From positions 15,041 to 21,103 of the forward strand of contig FR895468.1 in NCBI GenBank assembly GCA_000434775.1: a DNA stretch of 6,063 nt, written 5' to 3'. Made by a program: the position numbers and the translations under genes. How positions within the stretch are numbered: the first letter of the stretch is position 1; each line of letters opens with the position of its first letter. Of this stretch, positions 5,775 through 6,063 are shown piece after piece. The notes under the pieces are model-generated. The model was not told where the DNA came from and ran no database searches. It worked only from the letters and a program-made list of their open reading frames with translations. The stretch comes from Eggerthella sp. CAG:368. GTDB lineage: Bacteria > Actinomycetota > Coriobacteriia > Coriobacteriales > Eggerthellaceae.

Positions 5775-5799
5775 TTTGAATAAAAAAGAAACATTCAAA
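5775..5799 (-). promoter_or_regulatory. 7-bp inverted repeat in the leader next to the ribosome binding site
   Basis: TTTGAAT (5775-5781) and ATTCAAA (5793-5799) are perfectly complementary around an 11-nt loop that is U-rich in the mRNA. The stem touches the GAGG of the ribosome binding site. It could be a weak RNA hairpin affecting translation, or a protein-binding palindrome. The stem is AT-rich and not stable enough to be called a terminator. Confidence 0.4.
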
Positions 5800-5866
5800 T
5801 AGATAAACTCTGTAGTAGCAAGACAGACAACACGTAGGCACACCTTACCCCACTACTGACTAAGTC

Positions 5867-5896
5867 ATTCTAGCGCTACCCCCCCCCACAACGCAA
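5867..5896 (-). promoter_or_regulatory. Candidate promoter of the surface-protein gene with a G9 tract in its spacer
   Basis: On the minus strand, TTGCGT (5891-5896) and TAGAAT (5867-5872) are 18 bp apart. The -10 matches consensus at five of six positions; the -35 has the TTG. The start would be near 5860, giving a leader of about 100 nt. Nine consecutive G (5879-5887) lie entirely inside the spacer, so slippage would change -35/-10 spacing. Loss of one G would give the optimal 17 bp. A weaker alternative with TTGTCT and TTTATC (17-bp spacer) lies nearer the gene, in the leader. Confidence 0.6.
5879..5887. repeat. Homopolymeric G:C tract, nine units
   Basis: Nine consecutive C on the plus strand (G on the transcribed-gene strand). 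It is the longest single-base G/C run in the window; the next longest is C6 at 5133-5138 within the surface-protein gene. Tracts of this length are prone to slipped-strand mispairing. Confidence 0.9.
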
Positions 5897-6063
5897 GGCA
5901 TTAGGCCGCCAAACTGGCAGTATTTAACAACATCAACGGAACATTTAGTTGAGTCTATTGAATTCACTTTCAAGCAATAAAACTAGAGATCAGCCCACAA
6001 AAAACGATTAAGTCTGTATTTTGTCTTATACCTTTTGGATTCGCCCGAACGATGAGTGAGTAC

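Larger units (their letters stand above)
5759..6063. other. Upstream region of the surface-protein gene
   Basis: These 305 bases contain the ribosome binding site, leader hairpin and G9-containing promoter described separately. From 5900 to the right edge I see no gene on either strand. There is an EcoRI-like palindromic patch (around 5959-5974, TTGAA...TTCAA) and short AT-rich runs but nothing assignable. The ATG at 6052 on the plus strand has no ribosome binding site and only four codons in view. Confidence 0.5.

Overview
The window looks like chromosome of a low-to-moderate GC Gram-positive bacterium. The mix points most to an actinobacterium of the class Coriobacteriia (Atopobium/Lancefieldella/Olsenella-like), although a Firmicute with a streptococcal-type fab cluster cannot be excluded from the sequence alone. 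Three things support this: a FabT-type MarR regulator with FabK as enoyl-ACP reductase, a secreted wall-type surface protein ending in a KTGD + membrane anchor + RRRK tail, and coding DNA that is neither strongly AT- nor GC-biased. All convincing genes are on the minus strand.

Read in the direction of transcription (right to left), the layout is as follows. (1) Positions 6063-5759 are a long leader with a candidate promoter whose -35/-10 spacer contains a run of nine G, a typical setting for phase variation. (2) Positions 5758-4181 encode a 525-residue secreted, probably wall-anchored protein: signal peptide, beta-helix-like repeats, a Listeria-Bacteroides repeat, a Thr stalk and a sorting-type tail. 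A strong intrinsic terminator follows at 4142-4102. (3) Positions 4101-3640 hold no supportable gene. (4) Positions 3639-3214 encode an intact ATP synthase epsilon subunit (AtpC), but the beta subunit gene that normally lies just upstream is absent, so it is an orphan here. (5) Positions 3213-2766 are AT-rich, with an operator-like dyad and the probable promoter of the next operon. (6) Positions 2765-1 carry a type II fatty acid synthesis operon: fabT (regulator), acpP (acyl carrier protein), fabK (enoyl-ACP reductase II) and fabD (malonyl-CoA:ACP transacylase, running off the left edge).

The fab genes form a working unit. FabD loads malonyl onto ACP, FabK does the last reduction of each elongation cycle, and FabT is expected to repress the set when long acyl-ACP accumulates. 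fabT/acpP and fabK/fabD are tightly packed (10 and 3 nt gaps). The acpP-fabK gap is about 240 nt and carries a large hairpin that may set the acpP to fabK expression ratio. Compared with the streptococcal order (fabT-fabH-acpP-fabK-fabD), fabH is missing between fabT and acpP.

The most interesting signal is the G9 tract inside the surface-protein promoter (5879-5887). The orphan atpC and the inter-acpP/fabK hairpin come next. I saw no tRNA, rRNA, insertion sequence or CRISPR array.
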